In this document: one piece after another, positions 6,947 to 16,074 of the stretch
Layout: each line of letters starts with the position of its first letter
Numbering within the stretch: position 1 is the stretch's first letter
From: an uncultured Bacteroidota bacterium
GTDB lineage: Bacteria > Bacteroidota > Bacteroidia > B-17B0 > Aurantibacillaceae
Direction of reading: 5' to 3'
Assembly (NCBI GenBank): GCA_937873155.1
Contig: CALMVZ010000019.1
Location: 1 to 50,920, forward strand
Length of the DNA: 50,920 bases
The notes under the pieces: generated by a model
What the model was told of the DNA's origin: nothing
The model's database searches: none
The model's input: the letters and a program-made list of their open reading frames with translations, nothing else
Position numbers and translations under genes: made by a program

Positions 6947-9377
6947 TGACTCCTAATAAAGTGACATCATCCACTTGTTCGTAATTCAATTTCCACTCTT
7001 TGAAATTATTCTCAAGGATCTGTTTCTGTTCGTCAAGTGATCTGTCTTTGTTCGTTACAAGGAATGATTCAAGTTTTTTGTACTTCAATTTTTTTCCATG
7101 GGGTCCTCCGAATTGATCTGCATAACCATCTGTGATCAGGTAAATGATCTTTCCTTCAACATATGGAATAACATGCGTGGTGAAGGGCAGTGGATTGTCT
7201 GTTTTACCAATTGGCTGTTTGTTAGGTTTTATCTCCGATAAAATTTCATCGCCGGGTGAGATGAACCATAATGGATTGTTTGCTCCGGCCCAGGTAATAC
7301 TTTTCTTTTTGCGGTTAATGCAGAGTAAAGAAATATCCATCCCGTCTTTTACATCGCCTTCGCTTTTCGCAAATGTTTCCAATACTAATTCTCTTGCTTT
7401 ATCTAAAACCAATCCGGGATCTGTTAATTTAAATTCTTTTACACTCCTGTTAAGTGCATTCGAACAAACAACAGAGACCATCGCGCCCGGAACACCATGC
7501 CCGGTTGAATCTGCTGCAGCGAAAAAAGTAAAATCACCCGAATGTTCCATCCAATAAAAATCGCCGGCAATAATATCTTTGGGGATATACAGTACAAAAC
7601 TTTCAGGGAAAACCTCTTTCACCATTTTTATTGGCGGAAGAATGGCATCCTGCAGTCGTTTTGCATAAGTGATGCTATCAGTGATCTCTTTATTCTTTTC
7701 ATCAACAATTTCTTTTTGGTGCTCCACTTCTTTCTTCTGGGCCGTGATGATCTTGTTCTTCTTTTTATTTTCCTGTAAGTTGCGGAATACAACGATCACT
7801 AAGATCAATACTAATCCAAAACCAATAGTAAATGCGTAGCGAATTGTTTTCTGGCGTTTTAATTCTTCATCTTTTTGAGCCTGTTGTGCTTTATTGGTTT
7901 CTTCCCTTGCAATTTGTTCTGCCTTTAATCCGGCTTCTTTAGCTTTGTATTCTACTGCGGCAAGCTGTTTTATATTCTGTTCGTTATCAACTGAATCTTT
8001 CATAGTGATAAATAACTGAAGCATTTCCAGGGCTTGTGCGGGCTGATTCTGTTTTTCATATACCTTAGATAAAAGCCTTGCAGCGTTCTTTACATTATCA
8101 GGCACTTCACTTTCTTTTGCAGATGTGAATCCTAATTCTGCAGCAGTTTTTGCAGCAGCATAATTCTTATTCAATAAATGCAGTCCGCCCAAGGCATAAT
8201 AAGAATTGGATAATAAGCCTTTGTTTCCTGTCTCTTCTGCGATCTTAACAGCATTATTATATGCAGTTAAAGCATCATCATATTTTTTTCCGGATTGATA
8301 GATGTCGCCGATCACAGAATAACAGAACGCGATCTTATCTTTATTCCCTATTTCTTCGGCAATAGCCAGAGCTTTATTAAAACATTCCAATGCTTTTACT
8401 TCATCTTTAGTAATATGGTAAGTGAGCCCCATACTGCTTAAACTGTTACATTCCTGTAAGCGCGATCTCAGTTCTGATGCGATTTTATATGCATCTTCAA
8501 AATACGCCAAAGCTTTCTCGAAATCTTTTTGTGCCGTATAGATATCACCCATGCTGCTGTAACAAAATGCGATCTGTGTTTTATTCTTATTTTTCTTTGC
8601 GATCTCTAAGCCTTTATTGAAAAATTCTAATGCTTTAGGATAATTATTCTGGATCCTGTACAATTCTCCCATACTGTTATAACAGATCGAGATCTTATTC
8701 AGGTCGTTTATTTTTGTAGCATACCTGATCGCTTCATTATAGCAGTCAACAGCTTTAGGAAATTCAAAAGTTAAACGGTACGATTCACCTTTTGAAATAT
8801 TACAGAAAGCTAGTCGTTTGATATCTTTAACAGTATCGCACATAGCAATGACCTGATCCTGTATTTTTACAGATTCGTCAAATGACCCTGACAACCTGAG
8901 GATTTCCGCTTCCCATGACTTTGCTTGAGCGATATTTTCCTTTTTTGCTGCGGGCCCCGAAATTGCTTTTCCTAAATAATATTTCGCCGAATCAAAATTG
9001 AATTTACGGACGTAATAGATCCCGAATTTACAATAAGCATCGCCTTCGCCTAAAGTATAGTGCATTTTGATACTTTGGTCTAATTCTTCCCTGGCAATCT
9101 CATATGTATAAAGCCGCCAGTTTTCTGCCAACTCTCCCAAAATATTCAATTGATCTTCGGTCTTGGAATAGGCAAATTCTTTACGCAGACTATCGATCAG
9201 GGGATTAACCGAAGCGGTATCATTTAATAATTCAGCAACGTTCTTTGAAAGGCTGATCTGCCGGGAAGGTTTTTCCCTTGTTTTTACTTCATCTGAAGTA
9301 CAGGAATTAAAAAGTATCGAAACAAAACAAAACAGTAATGTTTTTGACAGCGTGTTCAATAAGTTCCGGTTGATCAT
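6939..9377 (-). CDS. TPR-repeat lipoprotein with C-terminal SpoIIE (PP2C-like) phosphatase
   Basis: Signalling protein of 812 residues. The N-terminus is a lipoprotein signal (LFNSC, Cys26). About residues 60-470 hold eight or more tetratricopeptide repeats (for example KALEFFNKGLEIAKKN, KALAYFEDAYKIASEL). A single transmembrane helix lies near 511-531, then a coiled linker (EKNKEITDSITYAKRLQDAILPP) leads to a cytoplasmic SpoIIE domain. Metal-binding and catalytic acids are present: AGDFYW, AADSTGHGVPGAMV, GMDISLLC and VDDVTLLG. The architecture suggests that a periplasmic TPR sensor controls dephosphorylation of a Ser/Thr-phosphorylated partner, probably an anti-sigma-factor antagonist; no such partner lies nearby. 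A truncated relative is at 16075-17409. Confidence 0.9.
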   Translation of the reverse strand: MINRNLLNTLSKTLLFCFVSILFNSCTSDEVKTREKPSRQISLSKNVAELLNDTASVNPLIDSLRKEFAYSKTEDQLNILGELAENWRLYTYEIAREELDQSIKMHYTLGEGDAYCKFGIYYVRKFNFDSAKYYLGKAISGPAAKKENIAQAKSWEAEILRLSGSFDESVKIQDQVIAMCDTVKDIKRLAFCNISKGESYRLTFEFPKAVDCYNEAIRYATKINDLNKISICYNSMGELYRIQNNYPKALEFFNKGLEIAKKNKNKTQIAFCYSSMGDIYTAQKDFEKALAYFEDAYKIASELRSRLQECNSLSSMGLTYHITKDEVKALECFNKALAIAEEIGNKDKIAFCYSVIGDIYQSGKKYDDALTAYNNAVKIAEETGNKGLLSNSYYALGGLHLLNKNYAAAKTAAELGFTSAKESEVPDNVKNAARLLSKVYEKQNQPAQALEMLQLFITMKDSVDNEQNIKQLAAVEYKAKEAGLKAEQIAREETNKAQQAQKDEELKRQKTIRYAFTIGFGLVLILVIVVFRNLQENKKKNKIITAQKKEVEHQKEIVDEKNKEITDSITYAKRLQDAILPPIKMVKEVFPESFVLYIPKDIIAGDFYWMEHSGDFTFFAAADSTGHGVPGAMVSVVCSNALNRSVKEFKLTDPGLVLDKARELVLETFAKSEGDVKDGMDISLLCINRKKKSITWAGANNPLWFISPGDEILSEIKPNKQPIGKTDNPLPFTTHVIPYVEGKIIYLITDGYADQFGGPHGKKLKYKKLESFLVTNKDRSLDEQKQILENNFKEWKLNYEQVDDVTLLGVRI

Positions 9378-9397
9378 TCTGCTTTAAAAATAATAAA

Positions 9398-9424
9398 AAA
9401 GGCTGCCAATTGAAAGCAGCCTTT
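9398..9424 (-). terminator. Intrinsic terminator of the 9446-10417 lipoprotein gene
   Basis: Perfect 9-bp arms AAAGGCTGC (9398-9406) and GCAGCCTTT (9416-9424) enclose a 9-nt loop. On the minus strand a run of T residues follows. It separates the lipoprotein gene from the TPR-SpoIIE gene. Confidence 0.85.
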
Positions 9425-9445
9425 ACAAATAAAATGTTTTTAAAC

Positions 9446-10417
9446 CTAAGGCAGTGAAGCTACGATAGTCCTCATCTGAGTCTGGGTAACAGCATTTAAA
9501 TTCAAATTCACTGTCGGTGCGCCGGGAGCAGGAATTGTATATGGCATTTCCGTACAGTAATATTGGCCGTTAACTGCAGCAATACCTATAATATGAGCTG
9601 CTTGCCCTTGCGGCATGTTTGAGATACGGAAAACACCGGGACTGATCTCAAATAAAGCGCCTACCGTCGGGCTTCCATCGAATGAAAGATAAACCAGAGT
9701 ATTAGCTTTAGTGAACATTGAGCCGGTTACACTAACCGTTACTGCAGTTTTTGGAGCGGGATCATTATTTTGAGCGCCAACATTTAACCAGATCAAAGTA
9801 TCAAGTGTTACTTTATGATAAAGACTTGGCCCCATGGTTACCTGGGGAATATCGCTTATATCTGCTTTCATAGCCCAGATCTGGGTTGAATCTACTGCTG
9901 TTACTTTTGTAGTATAGAATTTTTTCATTGGAGCAGAGGTAGGGCCGCTGAGATCTTTCACGTTGATAACAACGCTTGAACCGGGAACTAAACGTAGTGT
10001 TTGTGTATTTTGAGATGCAGTTGTTTTGATACAACCTTTTGTTACTACTAATTTACTGTTCGATGAGTTAGCACCGGCGCCATTTAAAATGATCTCACTT
10101 TTAGTTGTGGTTGTAATCGACTTAACTGATAATGTAACAATACCTGTAGCCAGGCCTGCACTTGATTCAAAAGAATTTGCAGGGATCTCAAATATGTTTC
10201 CTAAAACGGTCACTGTGGTTGAAACGGACGGATCTACGGTAAATGTGCTCACAGAAGAGCCATTCGCTGCAAGTATATCAGCTACAGAATTAGGTCCTGC
10301 AGGTGTAGTTGTTGCAGGGGTTTCTTCTGCCGGTTCATCTGTTTTTTTCTTGTTACACTGACTTGCCGCAAATACGATCATTGCCAATGCTAAAAATGAA
10401 GTAAATTTTGATCTCAT
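9446..10417 (-). CDS. Lipoprotein of unknown function
   Basis: A 323-residue predicted lipoprotein: signal peptide MRSKFTSFLALAMIVFAASQC with the lipidated Cys at 21, followed by a Lys/Glu/Pro/Thr-rich linker. The rest is rich in beta-strand and small residues. A segment IFEIPANSFESSAGLATGIV resembles the ZU5-like domains of many Bacteroidota surface lipoproteins; this is a weak match by eye. The C-terminal half may be a second sandwich domain. The gene stands alone, with a well-matched promoter, a leader of about 120 nt that can form a long stem, and its own terminator. Function is unknown. Confidence 0.8.
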   Translation of the reverse strand: MRSKFTSFLALAMIVFAASQCNKKKTDEPAEETPATTTPAGPNSVADILAANGSSVSTFTVDPSVSTTVTVLGNIFEIPANSFESSAGLATGIVTLSVKSITTTTKSEIILNGAGANSSNSKLVVTKGCIKTTASQNTQTLRLVPGSSVVINVKDLSGPTSAPMKKFYTTKVTAVDSTQIWAMKADISDIPQVTMGPSLYHKVTLDTLIWLNVGAQNNDPAPKTAVTVSVTGSMFTKANTLVYLSFDGSPTVGALFEISPGVFRISNMPQGQAAHIIGIAAVNGQYYCTEMPYTIPAPGAPTVNLNLNAVTQTQMRTIVASLP

Positions 10418-10432
10418 ATAATTTAGATTTTT

Positions 10433-10502
10433 AACCCGTTGGATGCATTCCTCAAGGCCATATTAATTTTGTTTTTTTTCGTAAGAACGCATCCTACGGT
10501 TT
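10433..10502 (-). promoter_or_regulatory. Long stem in the 5' leader of the lipoprotein gene
   Basis: Arms 10433-10446 and 10489-10502 are 14 nt each and complementary at 12 positions, including an unbroken GGATGC/GCATCC core. They enclose 42 nt. The element lies wholly between a consensus promoter and the ATG, so it would be transcribed as an untranslated leader. It may be a cis-acting regulatory RNA; no known riboswitch family was recognised. Confidence 0.45.
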
Positions 10503-10540
10503 AATTAATGTCTTTATGATCCAAGATGTGATCCTGTAAT

Positions 10541-10572
10541 CAAATTTAATAAATGGAACTGAATTAAGCAAA
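10541..10572 (-). promoter_or_regulatory. Consensus Bacteroidota promoter of the lipoprotein gene
   Basis: On the minus strand TTTG (10572-10569) is followed after 20 nt by TAAATTTG (10548-10541), an exact match to the TTTG / TAnnTTTG pattern. Transcription should begin near 10537, about 120 nt before the ATG. Confidence 0.7.
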
Positions 10573-10625
10573 AAAAGGCGGATTTATACAAAATCAATGG
10601 TTTATATGGTTTTAGCCTGAGCGGA

Positions 10626-10940
10626 CTATAAATTCAGATGAGGCGAGAGAGCTATGTTAAGTGAATCGATCAATTCAGGGTCCATGAATTTATATTCATC
10701 CGGAATCTCGAGAATAACCATTTCAGAATCAACAGAAAATTTTTCCTCTAAACGCTGTTTATGCTTTTTCTCCATTACAAAGATAATATCAGCCCAATCT
10801 AAAAGTTTTTGAGATACTTTAATTCTCGCACTGCTTTCAGTGCCGGCTGACCTTGCTTTATAAGTCGGATGATTCTTAAATATAGCTTCGGCAGTCGGAC
10901 TACGCCATTGATTACGACTACAAATAAAAAGAATGTTCAT
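10626..10940 (-). CDS. Small low-molecular-weight tyrosine-phosphatase-like protein
   Basis: A 104-residue protein with the phosphatase loop C-X5-R-S at the N-terminus (FICSRNQWRSPTAEAIF, Cys7 and Arg13) and a possible general-acid loop near YKFMDPELIDSL. It is shorter than standard LMW-PTPs (about 150 residues) and fits the short predicted tyrosine phosphatase group (COG4551-like, from memory). The substrate is unknown. Its ATG follows the dnaE stop codon with no spacer, so it is almost certainly translated from the dnaE mRNA. A role tied to replication is not implied by this alone. Confidence 0.85.
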   Translation of the reverse strand: MNILFICSRNQWRSPTAEAIFKNHPTYKARSAGTESSARIKVSQKLLDWADIIFVMEKKHKQRLEEKFSVDSEMVILEIPDEYKFMDPELIDSLNIALSPHLNL

Positions 10941-13900
10941 TTAAGTCAATTCCCTGGTAACATTTCCAATGCGATCTAATTCAAATAAAAAATCCTCACT
11001 TATCGCAACTTTATATCCTTTAGAATGAAGTTTCACAGAAATATTCTCGCTTTGGTCTTCCACAAAAAACTCAACATGGCTTTTGCCGTTGTATTGTTTA
11101 AAGAGATTTTCTAAATTGGTTACAAGTTCGTCTGTAAGATTGCTAAGATCGATTTTTACTTTAATATTATTAAAAGCACTTTCTTTTACATCAGCCAATA
11201 ATTCTATCTTCTGTAATTTTAATTCCAGGCTTCCGGGTTGATTATATCTTTCCTGAACTTTAGCTCTAATAAATACTGAAAGTCCTCTTGCTTCAATATT
11301 AGTAAACCTGATGTATTCAAGGAAATCTTTTCCAAACAACATAATTTCAACTGTTCCGTGATAATCTTCGATCATCAACTTGCCAAACTTATTTCCGGTT
11401 TTGCTTTCCCTTACTTCGTTTCCAACAATAATTCCTCCAAATATCACTTCCCGCCCCTTAAAAGGTTCTAATCCGGCTTTAAGCTGTAAACAATTAACAT
11501 TGCTTTTGTGTTCAATAACTAATTTATATTGATCCAGGGGATGTCCGCTGATAAAAAAGCCAACAACTTCCTTTTCCCGGTTTAATTGTTCAATTGTATT
11601 CCACGGCTCTACTTTCGGTAATTGAGGTTCTGTAACCTGGATCTCATCTTCACCACCAAATAAACTTGCCTGGGACGTATCAGTACCATTATTCATCTGG
11701 TTACCGTATTTAATAACGCGGTCTGTTAAAGTTGTATTATCGGCTTCCGGTTTAAAGAACATAGCACGGTGTAGTCCTTCAAAACTATCAAAAGCGCCGC
11801 TTAAAGCTAATCCTTCTATTGATTTTTTATTGATCGCTTTGCTGTCTAAACGTTTTGCGAGATCAAATACAGAGGTGAATTTTCCATTCTTCTTGCGTTC
11901 TTCAACTAACATATTGATCACATTCTCACCAACACCTTTGATACTTGCCATTCCGAAACGTATATCGCCATTCGGGTTTACTGAGAATTTTCCATAACCT
12001 TCATTCACATCAGGGCCAAGTACTTTTATTCCCATCCGTTTACATTCTTCCATAAAGAAGGCTATCGATTCAATACTTCCTGAGTGATTTAATGTGGAAG
12101 CCATGTATTCACTCGGATAATGCGCTTTTAAATATGCAGTTTGAAACGCCACATAAGCATAACAGGTGGAGTGGGATTTATTGAATGCGTAAGACGCGAA
12201 TGCTTCCCAATCCTTCCATACTTTTTCCAGGATCTTGGCATCGTGTCCGTTCTTAGTTGCATTCTCAATGAATAATGGCTTTAGTTTGTCAAGTGTCTTT
12301 TTATCTTTCTTCCCCATTGCTTTACGCAACACATCGGCATCACCTTTTGTAAAGCTTGCTAACTTCTGACTCAAACGCATTACCTGTTCCTGGTAAACTG
12401 TAATTCCATATGTTTCCTGCAGGAATTCATCCATTCCTTCAAGATCGTAAGTGATCTTTTCACGACCATGCTTACGTGCAATGTAATTTGGAATATACGC
12501 TAACGGTCCGGGACGGTATAATGCGTTCATAGCGATAAGGTCCGTAAAACTATCCGGTTTTAATTCCTTCAGGGATTTTTGCATACCGGCACTCTCATAC
12601 TGAAAGATACCATTCGTTTCACCGCGCTGGAATAACTGGTAAGTCTTTTCATCTTCGAGGGATATCGCGTCAATATCTATTTCAACATTGTGTATTGCTT
12701 TGATGAGTTTGAGAGTGTCTTTAATAATAGTAAGCGTACGTAAGCCAAGGAAGTCCATTTTTAATAATCCCGCGCTTTCAGCAACTGAGTTATCAAATTG
12801 GGTAACGAGCATGTCACTGTCTTTACCTTTTGTTACAGGAACATATTTTACCATTTCACCCGGCGTAATAATTACACCACAGGCGTGAATTCCGGTATTA
12901 CGTAAACAGCCTTCCAATTCATAAGCCTGTTTTAAAACATCAGCTTCAGGTGTTTTTTCTTCGGCTAATTTTCTGAAAGCATAAGATTGATCAATTACCT
13001 CGCGTTTGCCTTCTATCTTTCCAAGATATTTCTGGTCTATTCCTCCCGGTTTTAATAATGCTCTCAGTTTTGCATCTAAACTATCAGGGAACATTTTGGT
13101 GAGGCGGTTAGCATCATCCAAAGGAAGATCAAGAACACGCGCTGTATCTTTGATCGCAGATTTTCCGCCCATAGTACCATAAGTGATGATCTGCGCTACC
13201 TGGTCGGAACCATATTTTTTAATTACATAATCAATAACAGCACCGCGGCCTTCATCATCAAAGTCGATATCTATATCGGGCATCGAGATACGGTCCGGAT
13301 TTAAGAAACGCTCAAAGAGGAGGTCGAACTTGATAGGATCCACATTTGTAATTCCTAAACAATAGGCAATAGCAGAACCTGCAGCTGATCCACGGCCGGG
13401 GCCAACAGAAACTCCAAGTCTGCGTGCTTCACTAATAAAATCCGCAACAATTAAAAAGTATCCGGGATAACCCATTCTTTCAATGGTGGCTAATTCGAAA
13501 TCGATCCTTTCTTTTATTTCAGGGGTCAGATCAGGATAACGTTTTGCCGCGCCCTTGTATGTAAGTTCGGTCATATACACGAACTGCTCAGCAATAACTC
13601 TCACTTCAGCTTTTTCGTGTTTGATCGCGTCTTCACTTAATTTTTTCGCGGCCCAGTCTTTTTCTTTTAAAGCACAGATCCTTCCAAATGAATCCTGTAT
13701 TGCTTGTTCGTTCGCAGAAATAAATTCTGCGGCTATTTCAAATTTTGGTAATAATACCTCACGGCCTAATTTGAATTGTTCGATCTTGTCTACAATTAAA
13801 TTTGTGTTGGTCAAAGCTTCAGGCAGATCTTTAAAGAGAGCGGCCATTTCAGCAGGGGATTTGAAATAAAACTCCTGGTTAGGCATTCCGTATCTTAAAC

Positions 13901-15419
13901 CCCTTCCATTTCCGATCTGGGTGCTTTTCTTTTCCCCGTCTTTCACGCACAATAAAATATCATGCGCTTCTGAACCTTTTTTATCAATGTAATAATTACT
14001 GTTGGCGGCGAAATAAGGAACGTTATATTTTTTAGCCAAAGCTAACAATTGAGTATTGGCGTAATCCTCATCCTGATTTTTATACTGGCGGTTCAATTCA
14101 ACATAAAAATCTTCACCGAATTGTTCTTTATACCACAGGAAGGCATTCTCGCCTTGCTGCTCTCCTAAATTAATTATAGAATAGGGTACTTCCGAATTCA
14201 AAGAACCGGTTGTTGCAATTAAGCCTTCTTTATATTTTACAAGGATATCTTTATCAATACGCGGAACATAATAAGCACCATCTATCAATCCAATTGAACT
14301 GATCCTGCAAAGATTTTCGTAACCCGTACGGTTCTTGGCGATCAACACCTGTGTGAATCCATTATCTTTTTTGGTTTTGTCTTTATGGTTCTCACAAATA
14401 TTCACTTCGCATCCGATGATGCATTTCAATTCTGTTTTCTTTTCTCCAATGATCTCGCCTTTATCGATAGAAGCGTTGTATTCTTTTATCTTTTTATTCT
14501 GGCTATCTATTTCCTTCCAGAATAAAAAAGCACCGTACATATTCCCATGATCTGTTAAAGCAACACCCGGACTTTTAAATTCAATGGCTTTATTTACTAA
14601 TGAAGAAACATCACTCGTTGATTGTAAAACTGAAAACTGGGTATGATTATGGAGATGACTGAATTTAAAATCAACATCAGTATCTACTGCTTCAGAAATC
14701 TTCGCGGCTTCTTCTTTTTCTTTTGCAGCTGCTTCTTTTGCTTTGCGGTCTCTCCAGTACTGTTCGTGTTTTGAAAGTTCAGTAAAATCCGGAGCAACAT
14801 AATTAATAGTTGGTAAAAGCTCTGAAGTGATCTCAGCAACTTTTGTAATTCCCCTTTTAATGATCTCAAAGAAAACTTTAGAAGTAGCAGCCACGTCGAA
14901 TGCAGCGTTGTGAGCTTCTTCAAATGCCGTATTAAATAATTTATGATGAAGTTCGGTCAACGTAGGCCATTTGAATTTTCCGCCTCTTCCTCCCGGAATA
15001 GCGCAATATTCAGTGGTCTCATCATTCTTAGTATCAATAAAAGCTTTTCCCTGTAATACATTTGGCAAACCACAACGGAGAAATTCAGCTCCGATGATGT
15101 TCATGTCAAATTCAATGTTGTGTCCGCACAAATAAGTTGTTTTCGCGACTACATCGGCAAATTGCTGCAAAGATCCTTTTAAATTCTTTCCTTCTTCATT
15201 AGCACGCTCGTTAGTGATACCGTGGATCTGGATCGTAGCAAAAGGAATAGAATACCCTTCGGGTTTAATGATGATAGTGTCGTTATGTAAAAGATTACCT
15301 GTAGCATCATGCAATTGCCAGGCGATCTGCACCATTCTCGGCCAATTATCAAAATCAGTTAAAGGAGCGTTGTAATTCCTTGGTAAGCCTGTTGTTTCGG
15401 TATCGAATATTAAGAACAT
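10941..15419 (-). CDS. dnaE: DNA polymerase III alpha subunit with fused N-terminal proofreading exonuclease
   Basis: Replicative polymerase of 1492 residues, clearly longer than E. coli DnaE (1160). Residues 1-180 are a DnaQ-like DEDDh 3'-5' exonuclease with all key residues: D6 and E8 (FDTETTG), D105 (HNIEFD), H170 and D175 (AHNAAFD). A Lys/Glu/Ala-rich linker follows. The PHP domain starts near 253 and keeps the metal-binding HLHNHT motif and LTDHGN. The polymerase core shows GPGRGSAAGS and the catalytic PDIDIDFDDEGR; the C-terminal part has the OB fold (EVIFGGIIVGNEVRESK). Proofreading is therefore encoded in cis. The gene sits between a bPH2 gene (29 nt upstream) and a phosphatase gene (directly abutting). 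Confidence 0.97.
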   Translation of the reverse strand: MFLIFDTETTGLPRNYNAPLTDFDNWPRMVQIAWQLHDATGNLLHNDTIIIKPEGYSIPFATIQIHGITNERANEEGKNLKGSLQQFADVVAKTTYLCGHNIEFDMNIIGAEFLRCGLPNVLQGKAFIDTKNDETTEYCAIPGGRGGKFKWPTLTELHHKLFNTAFEEAHNAAFDVAATSKVFFEIIKRGITKVAEITSELLPTINYVAPDFTELSKHEQYWRDRKAKEAAAKEKEEAAKISEAVDTDVDFKFSHLHNHTQFSVLQSTSDVSSLVNKAIEFKSPGVALTDHGNMYGAFLFWKEIDSQNKKIKEYNASIDKGEIIGEKKTELKCIIGCEVNICENHKDKTKKDNGFTQVLIAKNRTGYENLCRISSIGLIDGAYYVPRIDKDILVKYKEGLIATTGSLNSEVPYSIINLGEQQGENAFLWYKEQFGEDFYVELNRQYKNQDEDYANTQLLALAKKYNVPYFAANSNYYIDKKGSEAHDILLCVKDGEKKSTQIGNGRGLRYGMPNQEFYFKSPAEMAALFKDLPEALTNTNLIVDKIEQFKLGREVLLPKFEIAAEFISANEQAIQDSFGRICALKEKDWAAKKLSEDAIKHEKAEVRVIAEQFVYMTELTYKGAAKRYPDLTPEIKERIDFELATIERMGYPGYFLIVADFISEARRLGVSVGPGRGSAAGSAIAYCLGITNVDPIKFDLLFERFLNPDRISMPDIDIDFDDEGRGAVIDYVIKKYGSDQVAQIITYGTMGGKSAIKDTARVLDLPLDDANRLTKMFPDSLDAKLRALLKPGGIDQKYLGKIEGKREVIDQSYAFRKLAEEKTPEADVLKQAYELEGCLRNTGIHACGVIITPGEMVKYVPVTKGKDSDMLVTQFDNSVAESAGLLKMDFLGLRTLTIIKDTLKLIKAIHNVEIDIDAISLEDEKTYQLFQRGETNGIFQYESAGMQKSLKELKPDSFTDLIAMNALYRPGPLAYIPNYIARKHGREKITYDLEGMDEFLQETYGITVYQEQVMRLSQKLASFTKGDADVLRKAMGKKDKKTLDKLKPLFIENATKNGHDAKILEKVWKDWEAFASYAFNKSHSTCYAYVAFQTAYLKAHYPSEYMASTLNHSGSIESIAFFMEECKRMGIKVLGPDVNEGYGKFSVNPNGDIRFGMASIKGVGENVINMLVEERKKNGKFTSVFDLAKRLDSKAINKKSIEGLALSGAFDSFEGLHRAMFFKPEADNTTLTDRVIKYGNQMNNGTDTSQASLFGGEDEIQVTEPQLPKVEPWNTIEQLNREKEVVGFFISGHPLDQYKLVIEHKSNVNCLQLKAGLEPFKGREVIFGGIIVGNEVRESKTGNKFGKLMIEDYHGTVEIMLFGKDFLEYIRFTNIEARGLSVFIRAKVQERYNQPGSLELKLQKIELLADVKESAFNNIKVKIDLSNLTDELVTNLENLFKQYNGKSHVEFFVEDQSENISVKLHSKGYKVAISEDFLFELDRIGNVTRELT

Positions 15420-15420
15420 T

Positions 15421-15448
15421 TTATATTTAAAGATTTAAGATTCAAAGA
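15421..15448. repeat. Short degenerate AAAGATT/TAAGATT repeat between bPH2 gene and dnaE
   Basis: The spacer consists of AAAGATT, TAAGATT and CAAAGATTA units with a period of 7-8 nt. It is of the same style as the junction repeat at 6918-6946. Confidence 0.3.
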
Positions 15449-15997
15449 TTATGGTTTTGTTTTTAAGATATTCTTTATTTCTGTTAATTCATTTTTAATA
15501 TCTAACAGAATTTTATCGTTACTATTATTTGTTGACGGAGCAGAGGAGAAGCCCTGTGATTTTTCTTTAATTACTTTTTCCCGTTGACTCAGAATTAGAC
15601 TTTTAAAATTCTCGGCATCATTTATACCCGGAATACTCATCATGTTAGATCCGTGTCCGCCACCTCCTCCGGCTGTCTCAATTTTAATTAGAGTTAGTCC
15701 AAGCGCTCTTAAGAAAGGACCACCGATAAATGAAAGATCCTGTATATTTTCTAAAGGAATTGTTTTTTCTATGTGCAGGATCAAACCCTTTGAGAATTTT
15801 AATTGCTTTTGTGTCAACTCACATTTAAGGGTGAGGAAAAATTTATTGCTCAACCATTGCCCTAAACCAAATAACCAGAAAGGAATTAAGACCCACCCGA
15901 TGAAAGTAACCACGAGATAAAAAAGTACTACCAGGAAAATGTAAGTTTTTACCTTCGGGTTAAAGGTAGCTGCCCTGATGAGTTCATTATTCTCCAT
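15449..15997 (-). CDS. bPH2 (YdbS/YdbT-like, DUF304) membrane protein
   Basis: A 182-residue protein with two closely spaced hydrophobic helices (about 18-60: YIFLVVLFYLVVTFIGWVLIPFWLFGLGQWL). A bacterial PH-like domain follows (CELTQKQLKFSKGLILHIEKTIPLENIQDLSF, GLTLIKIETAGG). The C-terminus is a charged tail with predicted helix (NDKILLDIKNELTEIKNILKTKP). The family is membrane-bound with no known enzymatic activity. It is first in a minus-strand operon with dnaE and the small phosphatase. Confidence 0.8.
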   Translation of the reverse strand: MENNELIRAATFNPKVKTYIFLVVLFYLVVTFIGWVLIPFWLFGLGQWLSNKFFLTLKCELTQKQLKFSKGLILHIEKTIPLENIQDLSFIGGPFLRALGLTLIKIETAGGGGGHGSNMMSIPGINDAENFKSLILSQREKVIKEKSQGFSSAPSTNNSNDKILLDIKNELTEIKNILKTKP

Positions 15998-16074
15998 ACC
16001 TTAAATTTATGAAGAAAGGCAACTTAAATCACCAATGTTAAAAACTAATAAAAATGGTTATATTAGAGAGCTAA

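Noticed and set aside
10626-10940. The short phosphatase as a truncated arsenate reductase or full LMW-PTP
   Set aside because: The CX5RS loop and overall length fit a short phosphatase group, and the protein has a plausible acid loop, so truncation is not required.
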